NCBI GenBank assembly: GCA_016839815.1
Contig: JAEOTM010000069.1
Span: 1 to 64,000, forward strand
Origin: Candidatus Hodarchaeota archaeon
GTDB taxonomy: Archaea > Asgardarchaeota > Heimdallarchaeia > Hodarchaeales > Hodarchaeaceae
Reading direction: 5' to 3'
Length of the DNA stretch: 64,000 bases
The notes under the pieces were generated by a model. That model was given only the letters and a program-made list of their open reading frames with translations. It did not search any database and was not told where the DNA came from. Within the stretch, counting starts at the first letter, position 1; the number at the start of each line of letters is the position of its first letter. Shown here one piece after another: positions 8,241 through 16,545 of this stretch. The translations under genes and the position numbers were made by a program.

Positions 8241-10109
8241 CTATTTTTCAAGTAATTGCTTCATAAAATCGGTAGTCCGAGTAATCATAGTATTGGGATC
8301 TTTTAAATTTCCTTCAGCCAACTCTTGGTTTTCAAGTAATTGAAAACTACACTTTTTTAATAACAAAGATTCTGGATCAGTTTCAAATAGTTTTTTCAAT
8401 CCTATGATAATTGGATGTGAAGAATTTAACTCCATTATCTTAGCCATCGGAATATAATCTTCCGTCATATATTTCATCATCCGTGTATATGCAGCAGCAC
8501 CTTGTCCAAGCAAACGACACGGACTATCTGTTAATGCATCGGTAAAACGGACATCAATGACACGGTCACCTAAAATCTCTTTTACTCGGACAACGAAGGG
8601 ATCTTTATCTTTCTCCTCTTCTTTTTCTTCAGTCTCCTCTGTGTCATCATCGGACTCTTTGGGAGGTTCAGGTTCAGCTTGATCAATAGCTTTGAAAGCT
8701 TTTTCGCTGAAGGTAGTTACATGCATCATTAAGAACGTATCAATAGGTTCATCAAAAAGTATTATTTCTTGATCAAGTTTCTTGTAATGTTCTAGATGGG
8801 GACTTTGTTTCAGTGATTGAAGGTTTTCACCTAGAAGATAGAGTATCTCTTCTTGATCCTCTGGCATCCCATCAACATACTTTGCAAGGGTTATCGGTTT
8901 ATCTTCAGATTTTGATGTTTTTACTCTAATAAGCTCAAGTAGTTTTTGACGCCGTTTTTGATCATTTGCTATACCTTCTTTCAAGAATACAGAGAACTGC
9001 TTATACCATTCGAGAAATTTTTCTTCATATTCATCTGCGAAATTACTTAGCTCATCGATAATTTTCTTCGTTATCGACTTGGAAATACGACGTATTGTCC
9101 GATCTACCTGGATTACTTCCCTGCTGACATTTAAGGGAAGATCTTCAGAATCAACCACTCCAAACACAAAACGGAGATATTCAGGTAATAAATCCTTTGC
9201 TTTCTCTTGAATGAGGATTTTTTTACTGTATAATTTTAGCCCATAATCCTGAAATTGGACAGAGGTCATGGAACGATCTCGTCGGCTAGGTAAAAATAGT
9301 AACGCTTTAAATTGAATTGGGACATCAACGTTCATTCGAATGCGATGAAAGGGTTCTGTGAAATCCATGGATACTTGTCTGTAAAAATCATTGTATTCCT
9401 CATCCTTGACCTCATCCTCTGCTTGATGCCAGATAGGTGTCTGTCTATTAATTGGGTTTTCCTCCTCACCGATTCGGATGGGAAAGCCTACGAAATCACT
9501 GTATTTCTTGATAATAGTTTCTAACTTGTATTTATTCAAAAATTCCTTGGCATCTTCCTTTAGGGTCAGAATAATCTCAGTTCCGCGAGAAGATTTATCT
9601 GCGTAAGAAACTGAAAATTTACCCGTTCCCTCAGATTTCCATTCAATTCCTTTAGAATCAGCTGTAAAAGACCGTGATCGGACAGTTACGTTAGAGGCGA
9701 CAATAAAGGATGAATAGAATCCAACTCCAAATTGACCGATTAAATTTGCTACATCGGATGTATCATCAAGTTCTTTTAGAAATTCAAGTGTTCCACTCTG
9801 CGCAATGGTACCAAGATTCTGTACAGTCTCCTCATACGTCATACCGACCCCGGTGTCGGTTACCGTAATGGTATTTTCATCTTCATCAAAAGAAATATGA
9901 ATAGCTAATTCTACATCTGGATCCAGCATGTTTTCCTTTTGTTCAAGCTGCACTATCCGAAATCGATGTAAAGCATCAGCAGCATTTGAAATTAATTCAC
10001 GTAAAAAGATTTCACGATTTTTATAAAGCCTATTAATTAATATGTCAAGAACTTTTTGAATTTCAGCTTGGAAATCGAAAGTTTTGCTCTCTTCACTCAT
10101 ATAGTACAC
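8241..10109 (-). CDS. htpG: Molecular chaperone Hsp90 / HtpG
   Basis: Cytosolic ATP-dependent chaperone, about 620 residues, the length of bacterial HtpG. The GHKL ATPase N-domain shows RELISNAADALHR, DTGVGMT and GQFGVGFYSSF. The middle domain has the LPSRRDRS and NVSREVIQVDRT segments (catalytic Arg loop). An acidic linker rich in Glu, Asp and Lys is inserted before the C-terminal dimerisation domain. There is no C-terminal MEEVD, so it is bacterial/organellar-like, not cytosolic eukaryotic. The frame begins at GTG 10109, but ATG 10100 (MSEESK) is an equally likely start. Hsp90 is absent from most archaea, so this copy is notable. It is monocistronic, with about 200-base spacers on both sides. 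Confidence 0.95.
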   Translation of the reverse strand: MYYMSEESKTFDFQAEIQKVLDILINRLYKNREIFLRELISNAADALHRFRIVQLEQKENMLDPDVELAIHISFDEDENTITVTDTGVGMTYEETVQNLGTIAQSGTLEFLKELDDTSDVANLIGQFGVGFYSSFIVASNVTVRSRSFTADSKGIEWKSEGTGKFSVSYADKSSRGTEIILTLKEDAKEFLNKYKLETIIKKYSDFVGFPIRIGEEENPINRQTPIWHQAEDEVKDEEYNDFYRQVSMDFTEPFHRIRMNVDVPIQFKALLFLPSRRDRSMTSVQFQDYGLKLYSKKILIQEKAKDLLPEYLRFVFGVVDSEDLPLNVSREVIQVDRTIRRISKSITKKIIDELSNFADEYEEKFLEWYKQFSVFLKEGIANDQKRRQKLLELIRVKTSKSEDKPITLAKYVDGMPEDQEEILYLLGENLQSLKQSPHLEHYKKLDQEIILFDEPIDTFLMMHVTTFSEKAFKAIDQAEPEPPKESDDDTEETEEKEEEKDKDPFVVRVKEILGDRVIDVRFTDALTDSPCRLLGQGAAAYTRMMKYMTEDYIPMAKIMELNSSHPIIIGLKKLFETDPESLLLKKCSFQLLENQELAEGNLKDPNTMITRTTDFMKQLLEK

Positions 10110-10326
10110 AATCCTCTGGAATATACCCCATAAAATGAAATTTGACCTTGGAAAACTATTATTGGAATAAAAATTAATCCTTTATGGATTCTTCTTAGAA
10201 TAAGACAATTTAAAAGGGGGCGATAGGCTTTGGACTTTGTACTTACTCGAGAAAAATACTACATAATTCTGCGAAAAAAAGGAATTTAGTAATAACTCGG
10301 GTGTAACACGTAAAGAGATGAAGATT

Positions 10327-10461
10327 ATGGCTAAGTTCGAGTGCATGATATGCGGTTATGTTTATGATGAAGACGCAGAGGGAGTGAAATTCGAAGATCT
10401 CCCTGATGACTGGGTATGCCCAGAATGTGGAGCACCTAAAGAAGATTTTGAAGAAATCTAA
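10327..10461 (+). CDS. Rubredoxin (short form)
   Basis: 44 residues. A one-iron electron carrier with the two CxxCG knuckles: CMICGYVYD at the N-terminus and WVCPECGAP at the C-terminus, with conserved Tyr, Trp and Pro core residues. The usual rubredoxin is 52-54 residues; this one lacks about 8-9 residues of the loop between knuckles ([10 protein letters not shown] replaces the longer Asp/Gly/Pro loop). An in-frame ATG three codons upstream (10318) is an alternative start. It lies directly upstream of the flavodiiron gene, its usual electron acceptor, and the FAD reductase at 7051 could supply the electrons. A T-rich stretch follows the stop. Confidence 0.93.
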   Translation: MAKFECMICGYVYDEDAEGVKFEDLPDDWVCPECGAPKEDFEEI

Positions 10462-10471
10462 GCTTCACCCA

Positions 10472-10498
10472 TTCTCTTTTTTTCTTTTTTTCGTTTTC
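10472..10498 (+). terminator. T-rich intrinsic archaeal-type terminator
   Basis: Two runs of seven and nine T, separated by single C residues, lie directly after the rubredoxin stop codon and before the flavodiiron start. Archaeal RNA polymerase stops on such U-tracts without a hairpin. It may give partial termination, producing more rubredoxin than flavodiiron message. Confidence 0.45.
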
Positions 10499-10521
10499 CA
10501 CCTGTTAACAAGGTGAATTTA

Positions 10522-11741
10522 ATGGTCTGTATTGAAATAACTCCTAATATTTATTGGAATGGTTTGAATGATCGAACTAGTGACCTTTTTGAAGGGATCT
10601 GGCCGATCACGAAAGAAGGTGTTTCCTATAATTCCTATATCATTAATGATGAAAAAGTGGCATTGATTGATCTGGTAAAAGGGATCAAGACGGATGACTT
10701 TTTAAGTCAGATAGAAGAGGTTGTGGATCCAACAAAAGTAGATTATGTTATTATTAACCATATGGAACCTGATCATACAGGTATGATTAAAACCATGCGA
10801 AAAGTTGCTCCAAATGTTATATTTGTCGGTTCAGAAAGAACAAAACAAATGCTAGAAAAATTTTATCAGCTGGATACCAACTTCAAGATTGTAAAACTGG
10901 TGATAGTCTTGAACTTGGGACTCATGTTCTAGAATTTTATGATATCCCATTTGTCCACTGGCCGGAAACAATCGCCACCTATGAACGAACTAGCAAGATA
11001 TTATTTCCATGTGATGCATTTGGCAGTTATGGAGCGTTAGGAGGATCAATTTTTGACGATGAGTACGAAGATCTAGACTTTTACAAGGAAGAGGCGCTAC
11101 GTTATTATTCTAACATTATAGCAAAGTTTAGTCGTTTCACTTTGAAAGCAATTAACTTGTTAAAAGACTTAGATATTCAAATTATTGCACCCTCGCACGG
11201 TTTAATTTGGAGGAATCCAAAAGAAATAATAGACCTTTATGAAAAATGGGCCCGATATGGAACAGAAACGGCAGGAGAAGAAGGGGTCACCTTTCTCTAT
11301 GCCTCAATGTATGGAAATACTGAGAAACTCATGGGAGCAGTCGCTCAAGGCTTATCCCAGGAGGGAATCCCGATTAAAATATTTGATGTTGCCCGAACCC
11401 ACGTAAGTTATATTCTTCCTTACCTCTGGAAATATAGAGGAGTGGTTATTGGCACTCCTACTTACGAAGCAAAGCTCTTTCCCCCAATGGCTTATGTGTT
11501 AGATATTGCTACCTCAAAACGTGTTATTAACAAAGAAGTAATCCGATTTGGTTCATATGGATGGTCAGGTGGAGCCCAACGTGACCTAGAACCTCGGTTA
11601 GATAAACTCAAATGGAATCTCCTTGAATTTTATGAATGGCAGGGAGGTCCTACATTAGAAGATTTCCAAAAGGGGGAAGAACTAGGGAAAAGGTTTGCTC
11701 AGCATCTGAAAAATCTATATTTAACGCGAGAAAACGAGTGA
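10522..11741 (+). CDS. fprA: Flavodiiron protein (FprA / rubredoxin:oxygen oxidoreductase), one frameshift
   Basis: Reduces O2 to water or NO to N2O using a diiron site and FMN. The N-terminal metallo-beta-lactamase domain keeps all iron ligands: NHMEPDH (His80, Glu82, Asp84, His85), VHWPET (His), PCDAFGS (Asp) and APSHGLIW (His). A flavodoxin domain follows (YASMYGNTEKL, FGSYGWSGG). The reading frame changes once, at the AAAA run 10893-10896: upstream it is frame 1, downstream frame 0. One more A there would restore a continuous protein of about 406 residues, the normal family length. ATG 10522 is preferred (GGTGA six bases upstream) over GTG 10513. The shift may be a sequencing/assembly error, a real mutation, or a -1 slip. 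Confidence 0.88.
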
Positions 11742-11835
11742 AATCAATCCTTCGGAATAATCAGAAAAAGATTCTTACTTAACGTTTAAAACCATAATCT
11801 CATCTAAAAAATCTCTGAAAGAAGAGTGACTGATT

Positions 11836-12807
11836 ATGAAATATCGTCGAATGGGACATACTGGAATAAAAGTTAGTGAAATAAGTTTAGGGGCTTGGTT
11901 GACTTATGGTGGAACTGTAGAGCAACAAAGTGCCGAAAAATGTTTAACTAAAGCTGTAGAATTAGGAATAAACTTCATTGATATTGCAGATGTGTATGCA
12001 CGCGGAAAAGCAGAAGAAGTTGTGGGTAAAGTAATTGCTAATTATGATAGAAAAGATTTAGTGATCTCTAGCAAAGTTTTTTGGCCAATGTCTGATGGAA
12101 TTAATGATAGAGGCCTTTCAAGAAAGCATATTATGGAAAGTATTGATCGTTCCTTAGAAAGAATTGGAACAGACTATTTAGATATTTATTTTGCACATAG
12201 GTTTGATTATTATACAGATCTGGAAGAAACTATTCGAGCGATGTCAGATTTGGTTGATCAGGGAGTTGTTCATTATTGGGGTTCATCAGTATGGCCTGCA
12301 GTCCAGTTAGAACGCGCGGTATGGTTAGCCAAAGATTTGGGACTACATCCGCCTCGTGTTGAGCAACCACGGTATAATATGCTAGATAGATTTATTGAAT
12401 TAGATATCATGGAGACCTGCAACCGAAACGGGATCGGAATTGTCTGTTGGTCACCCTTAGCTCAAGGAGTATTAACTGGGAAGTATAATGATGGAATTCC
12501 TGAAGGAAGTCGTGCTACCACAAGTGATTTTATTAAGCACGATTTAACTGAAGAGAATTTCGCTAGAGTTCGTCGATTACAAGAAATTGCTGCAAGTAAA
12601 GATATAGCAGTAAGTCAGCTAGCTCTTGCATGGATCCTCAGAAGAGAGGAGATGACGAGTACCATTACTGGAGCTACTTCTGAATCACATGTAATCTCCA
12701 ATGTCGCAGCGTCTGATATTCCTTTAGATAATGAAACATTGGAAGAAATTGAGACAATTTTGAAGAATAAACCTGAAACTCATCCTGTTTATCGACCACC
12801 CTGGTAA
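11836..12807 (+). CDS. Aldo/keto reductase, Kv-beta-like subfamily
   Basis: 323 residues, a TIM-barrel NADPH oxidoreductase acting on carbonyl compounds. The AKR catalytic tetrad is visible: FIDIADVYARG (Asp, Tyr), ISSKVFW (Lys) and YFAHRFD (His). RRMGHTGIKVSEISLGAW at the start and HYWGSSVWP and GVLTGKY later match the subfamily related to potassium-channel beta subunits and YghZ. The C-terminal NADP-binding segment (TSTITGATSESHV) is intact. ATG 11836 has GAAGAGTG just upstream. It stands alone after the flavodiiron gene; its physiological substrate cannot be told from sequence. Confidence 0.9.
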   Translation: MKYRRMGHTGIKVSEISLGAWLTYGGTVEQQSAEKCLTKAVELGINFIDIADVYARGKAEEVVGKVIANYDRKDLVISSKVFWPMSDGINDRGLSRKHIMESIDRSLERIGTDYLDIYFAHRFDYYTDLEETIRAMSDLVDQGVVHYWGSSVWPAVQLERAVWLAKDLGLHPPRVEQPRYNMLDRFIELDIMETCNRNGIGIVCWSPLAQGVLTGKYNDGIPEGSRATTSDFIKHDLTEENFARVRRLQEIAASKDIAVSQLALAWILRREEMTSTITGATSESHVISNVAASDIPLDNETLEEIETILKNKPETHPVYRPPW

Positions 12808-12956
12808 AAAAACAAGAAAAAAATAATTTACGTAGTCACCACGGACGCAACAACGTAGGTGTACAAACAATTTGGAGTGAATGAGATTTTAGGGGGATGA
12901 TTTATGGGAAAGCAAAGATTGGGACTACGTAAATTATTAGACGAAAGTAGGAACTG

Positions 12957-13121
12957 TTAAGCGGCAGATCGGTCAATCTTCTCTGGGGATTTAACTTCAG
13001 GCACGAGATTTTGGGTGTAAAGAACACCATTGTAGTTAAGGTATTCTAAGGCGAGTCGAAGTCGTGTTTCTTGATGGATTAAAGCTAGCCGCTCGTCAGA
13101 GTTTAGCACTGGTTGAGTCAT
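12957..13121 (-). CDS. Microprotein, 54 residues, LEYLNY family member 1
   Basis: ATG at 13121 with GAGGA six bases upstream on the minus strand; TAA at 12957-12959. The middle of the protein reads RLRLALEYLNYNGVLYT. The neighbouring 51-residue protein at 13319-13474 has RLQSTLEYLNYTGPVFT at the equivalent place, so the two are paralogs. N-terminal half is probably helical, followed by a short aromatic turn, then a polar tail rich in Pro, Lys and Glu. No cysteines, signal peptide or membrane helix. Function unknown. Shared protein sequence plus a good ribosome site make chance unlikely. Confidence 0.6.
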   Translation of the reverse strand: MTQPVLNSDERLALIHQETRLRLALEYLNYNGVLYTQNLVPEVKSPEKIDRSAA

Positions 13122-13318
13122 TTAGTTCCTCTAATTTATGAACCTCAACCTTAATTTTTATAGTTCCGTAACATTTCCAGAATATACCTCTCTGTAGAAC
13201 TACCCATTGTGTAGTTTTATAGAAAAAAGAGAAAAGGAGAAAAGGGAGAAAAAGGCGGTTGAGAGTCTTCTTGACCCGACTTAAATAATCAATGGACGCT
13301 CTTTACGATTATCTTATG

Positions 13319-13474
13319 TTAGTACGCAGATGACCCAATAATTTTCAGTGAGCTTTTCTGGTCCTCCGTACTCGGTTCACTACGAACGCTCGTAAACACG
13401 GGGCCAGTATAATTGAGATATTCGAGAGTACTTTGTAATCGTTCTTGTGATGGTTGTAGTAATGGCCTTTTCAT
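13319..13474 (-). CDS. Microprotein, 51 residues, LEYLNY family member 2
   Basis: ATG at 13474, TAA at 13319-13321. The core ERLQSTLEYLNYTGPVFTS lines up without gaps with the 54-residue protein 200 bases away (identical LEYLNY, then x-Gly-x-hydrophobic-aromatic-Thr). The C-terminal tail is Ser/Thr/Glu-rich and not shared. No clear Shine-Dalgarno is visible upstream, so it may be leaderless. It is about 200 bases upstream of member 1 on the same strand, so both could be on one transcript. Function unknown. Confidence 0.55.
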   Translation of the reverse strand: MKRPLLQPSQERLQSTLEYLNYTGPVFTSVRSEPSTEDQKSSLKIIGSSAY

Positions 13475-13617
13475 ACAAAACCAGAAGACCAGAGGTATTT
13501 ATATTTCTGGGTGATACGTCAGTAGTACGAAGAGAAGATTATCCCATCTACTAGAAGATGCTAGAAATGGAAAAAAATTAACTTATTAATCCTATACAAG
13601 ACTTGAAAGGGGAGACG

Positions 13618-13719
13618 ATGAAAGCTGGGGAGATTCTTCAAGTCTACGGAGATAAAGGGGACCTTGATATTTTAAATAAGCAAGAACTTCATTTAGATTA
13701 CTTAAGTCAAGTGAATTAG
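13618..13719 (+). CDS. Possible 33-residue small ORF
   Basis: ATG 13618 is preceded by a strong GGGGAGA ribosome site and the frame ends at TAG 13717-13719, followed by a T-run at 13748-13755. The product is a hydrophilic Asp/Glu/Leu-rich peptide starting MKAGEILQVYGDKGD. It does not resemble the two microproteins beside it. It could be a real small protein, the remnant of a longer gene, or chance. Confidence 0.35.
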   Translation: MKAGEILQVYGDKGDLDILNKQELHLDYLSQVN

Positions 13720-13747
13720 TATCGATCATTTTCCTCAACTATTATTC

Positions 13748-13755
13748 TTTTTTTT
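13748..13755 (+). terminator. Oligo-T run after small ORF
   Basis: Eight consecutive T within a T-rich stretch, 28 bases after the stop of the 33-codon ORF; typical of archaeal U-tract termination. Confidence 0.3.
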
Positions 13756-13917
13756 GTTTATATATTCATAATTGTCTACGTGAATTACGAGATATCGCTA
13801 TAAAAACCCGTAGAGGGGGAATATTAGATCTTATTATGCCTTTACTTACGCACTAAGTCTTGAAGGAACAACATTTTTACAGTTGCATCCGATAAAAAAA
13901 AGGAGAAGAAAAAAAGA

Positions 13918-15159
13918 TTAGTTTTTACTTAGATATTCACGAATCGCAATTGCAGCAGCACTTCCTTCTCCCGCTGCGGCGACTGCTTGCTTTACGGATC
14001 CTAATCGACAATCCCCAGCAGCAAATATTCCTTTCGCAGACGTTTGTTGGTTAGTAGTTACTACAAAGCCTTGAGAATCCAGAGTGATATGCTTCAAAAA
14101 CACTGTATTCGGTGATAAGCCGATAAAAACAAAGATTCCATCAGGATAATACTCTTCCACTTTACCTGTATCATGATGTTTAACTGTAACCTTCTCTAAC
14201 TTATCCTCACCAAATAATTCTACCACTTCGGAATTTACCCAAACATCCATTCCCTCTCTATCCTTTACTTTCTCTTGTAAAACTGGTGAAGCCCGTGGTT
14301 TGTCTTTACGAACAAGGATAGTCACTTCTTTCGCAAATTTCTCCTTCAAAAACAATGACTCTTCAAAAGCACTGTTTCCTCCTCCTACTACAAATATCTT
14401 TTTATTTTTATAGAAGAATCCATCACAAGTGGCACAATAATGGATAGTTACTCCTAAAAGTGCATCAGAACCAGGAACAACCAGCTGACGATAATTTGAT
14501 CCTGTTGCAATCAAAACTGTTGAGCAAGTAAACTCCTGAGACTCTGTTTTTACTACTCTGAACTGACATTCCTCAAAGGAGCCGTCTTGATGGCAAGTAC
14601 TCACCTCAAGTACCTTTTGCGGAGAAAGAATTTCCACTCCAAACCGTTCAGCCTGTGTCTTTACATTTTCAGCAAATTGAGCACCAGAGATCCCCTCTGG
14701 AAATCCTGGGAAGTTATCCAGTTTATTAGTAATAAAGGCTTGTCCTCCCACTGTTGACTGTTCTATGACTAGAACATCATACCCATCTCTTGCAAGGTAA
14801 ATAGCTGCAGTGAGACCTGCTGGTCCCGCGCCTATAATAATCGTATGGTAAAATGATTTCTTAGCTTTTGTTGCTAATCCTAAAAAATTTGCCAGCTCAA
14901 AATTACTGGGTTCCACAAAGATTTTTCGTTCTCCTTCCTTAATTACTTCCACTGCAGGGATTTTTCGTTTTTTTGTACTAAAAATCTCTTCATTCGTATC
15001 ATACACAAACTGTAACGCCTTTTCTCCTTCTGGACCTGGCCTTTCTATATCAAACCATCCATAATGAATTCGTTGTTCCCCTAAATATTTTTTGGTACGT
15101 CTACAGTCACTACACCAATTTGCACCGTAGACATTAACTATTACATCTTCTGTAGGCAT
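13918..15159 (-). CDS. Glutaredoxin-like domain fused to thioredoxin reductase
   Basis: 413 residues. Residues 1-95 form a thioredoxin-fold domain of the glutaredoxin/mycoredoxin type with active site NWCSDC (Cys16, Cys19) and a cis-Pro loop at KIPAV. Residues 103-413 are a complete thioredoxin reductase: FAD motif IIGAGPAGLTAA, redox centre YCATCDG (Cys242, Cys245), NADPH motif VVGGGNSAFEE and C-terminal GIFAAGDCR. It is probably a self-contained NADPH-driven disulfide reductase, with the N-domain replacing a free thioredoxin. ATG start at 15159; 18 bases downstream of the acyl-CoA dehydrogenase on the same strand, so the two may be co-transcribed. Confidence 0.9.
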   Translation of the reverse strand: MPTEDVIVNVYGANWCSDCRRTKKYLGEQRIHYGWFDIERPGPEGEKALQFVYDTNEEIFSTKKRKIPAVEVIKEGERKIFVEPSNFELANFLGLATKAKKSFYHTIIIGAGPAGLTAAIYLARDGYDVLVIEQSTVGGQAFITNKLDNFPGFPEGISGAQFAENVKTQAERFGVEILSPQKVLEVSTCHQDGSFEECQFRVVKTESQEFTCSTVLIATGSNYRQLVVPGSDALLGVTIHYCATCDGFFYKNKKIFVVGGGNSAFEESLFLKEKFAKEVTILVRKDKPRASPVLQEKVKDREGMDVWVNSEVVELFGEDKLEKVTVKHHDTGKVEEYYPDGIFVFIGLSPNTVFLKHITLDSQGFVVTTNQQTSAKGIFAAGDCRLGSVKQAVAAAGEGSAAAIAIREYLSKN

Positions 15160-15177
15160 TACTTTCCTCTCTCATTG

Positions 15178-16350
15178 TTAACTATACACTCTATCAAATA
15201 CAGGGGCATACTTGGATAGCATATACCGTCCTATGATCATTCGCTGTACTTGACTCGTTCCTTCATAAATTTGGTACAACTTTGCATCTCGGAAAAGCTT
15301 CTCAATTAGGTAATTGGTAGTATACCCGTACCCTCCAAAGATTTGTAGGGCATCTGAAGCGGTTTTCATGCCATAATCTGTTGCAAATGCCTTGGCACAA
15401 CTAGCCATTACGGTATTATCCTGTCCTTGGTCTGCCTGCCAAGCTGATTGCCAGGTTAAGAGTCGCGCGGCCTCATAGTGCATCTTCATTTCAGCAATCA
15501 TAAATTGAATGGCTTGAAAGTTGGCGATCTCTGTTTCGAAGGCTTTTCTCTTTTTAGCATAGGCAATTGCGTACTCCATGGCCCCTCGAGCCATCCCGCA
15601 GGCAAATGCACCAATTGTAGGACGAGTATGAGCAAAAGTTTGCATTGCTAGTGGAAAAGCTTTTCCTGGTTCTCCAAGAACATTTTCTATTGGTACTCGC
15701 ACATCCCCTAACCGCAACATAACTGTATTCGATGCTTTATGACCCATTTTCGGTATAGGTTTTCCAAGGGTTAACCCCTTACTTTTTGTAGGAACGACAA
15801 CAGCCGTGATACCTTTATGTCTTGTAGTTCCCTCCAAACGACAGAAAAGACTTATTATTAAGCTTACTCCACCGTTTGTTATCCACATCTTTCGGCCATT
15901 GATAATTAGTTCATCCTCTTCTACTCTAGCTGTTGTAGATATTCCTGCTACATCACTCCCCATTCCTGGTTCGCTTGTAGCAAAGGACGCAAACTGTAGT
16001 TTTTCTGTAAACGGTCTCAGAAATTTTTCTTTCTGTTCTTCATTTCCCCCTAAAATAATTGGTTCCTGTCCTAGACTATTGCAGAAAAGCGAAGTCGTTA
16101 TCCCTGGATCGGCTGCTGCTGTTTCCTCAACTAATAAACATGAATCAAGAATACCCATTCCCTGTCCTCCATACTCTGAGGGAATTGTGATATTAAGTAA
16201 CCCCTGTTTAAACGCCTTTTCATAGACATCGTATGGAAATTCTCCCGTTTGATCATATTTGCGGGAAACTGGAAGTATTTCGTTTATCGCAAACTCACGT
16301 GCTTTCTGTTGAAGTACCATTTGCTTTTTGGATAAGCTAAAATCAATCAT
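15178..16350 (-). CDS. Acyl-CoA dehydrogenase
   Basis: 390 residues, the standard length for the FAD flavoenzyme catalysing the first step of beta-oxidation or amino-acid acyl-CoA oxidation. Visible landmarks: FATSEPGMGSDVAG (FAD/substrate binding), WITNGG, the RKAFETEIANFQAIQ segment, DALQIFGGYGYT, and the C-terminal QIYEGTSQVQR containing the catalytic Glu of short-chain members. Electrons would go to an electron-transfer flavoprotein that is not encoded in this window. ATG start at 16350. Substrate chain length cannot be assigned. Confidence 0.93.
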   Translation of the reverse strand: MIDFSLSKKQMVLQQKAREFAINEILPVSRKYDQTGEFPYDVYEKAFKQGLLNITIPSEYGGQGMGILDSCLLVEETAAADPGITTSLFCNSLGQEPIILGGNEEQKEKFLRPFTEKLQFASFATSEPGMGSDVAGISTTARVEEDELIINGRKMWITNGGVSLIISLFCRLEGTTRHKGITAVVVPTKSKGLTLGKPIPKMGHKASNTVMLRLGDVRVPIENVLGEPGKAFPLAMQTFAHTRPTIGAFACGMARGAMEYAIAYAKKRKAFETEIANFQAIQFMIAEMKMHYEAARLLTWQSAWQADQGQDNTVMASCAKAFATDYGMKTASDALQIFGGYGYTTNYLIEKLFRDAKLYQIYEGTSQVQRMIIGRYMLSKYAPVFDRVYS

Positions 16351-16545
16351 CGTTAAGACACCTACAATGGTAACTTGAATAACAAATACCTTCCCTCAAT
16401 TCCTTCAAAAATATTCGCCCAATGATTGCGTAAGTGGGTTATAGTAATTCGAAATTACTTAAGATGTACTGAAAAATTGAATTTTACTTCTCTTGGTAGA
16501 GATAGTAATAAGAATTCAATTCCCGATATCAGTTATTCAAGTTCT

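Larger units (their letters stand above)
12808..13917. other. 1.1-kb region with only small ORFs
   Basis: No protein over 60 residues is encoded on either strand here. It holds two related minus-strand microproteins (12957-13121 and 13319-13474) and one plus-strand 33-codon ORF (13618-13719), with AT-rich spacers of 140-200 bases between them. No tRNA, CRISPR repeat, transposon end or long inverted repeat was seen. Structured RNA genes cannot be ruled out by eye. Confidence 0.5.

Noticed and set aside
10890-10900. Programmed -1 frameshift in fprA as a firm claim
   Set aside because: The site GTA AAA C is a weak slippery site and no downstream structure was evident; an indel error in an A-run is simpler.
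12904-12960. 18-codon plus-strand ORF next to the first microprotein
   Set aside because: Too short to judge, with no related copy in the window.
12808-13917. tRNA or other structured RNA in the largest gap
   Set aside because: No cloverleaf, T-loop GTTCRA-type sequence or long hairpin was recognised by eye; a covariance-model search would be needed.
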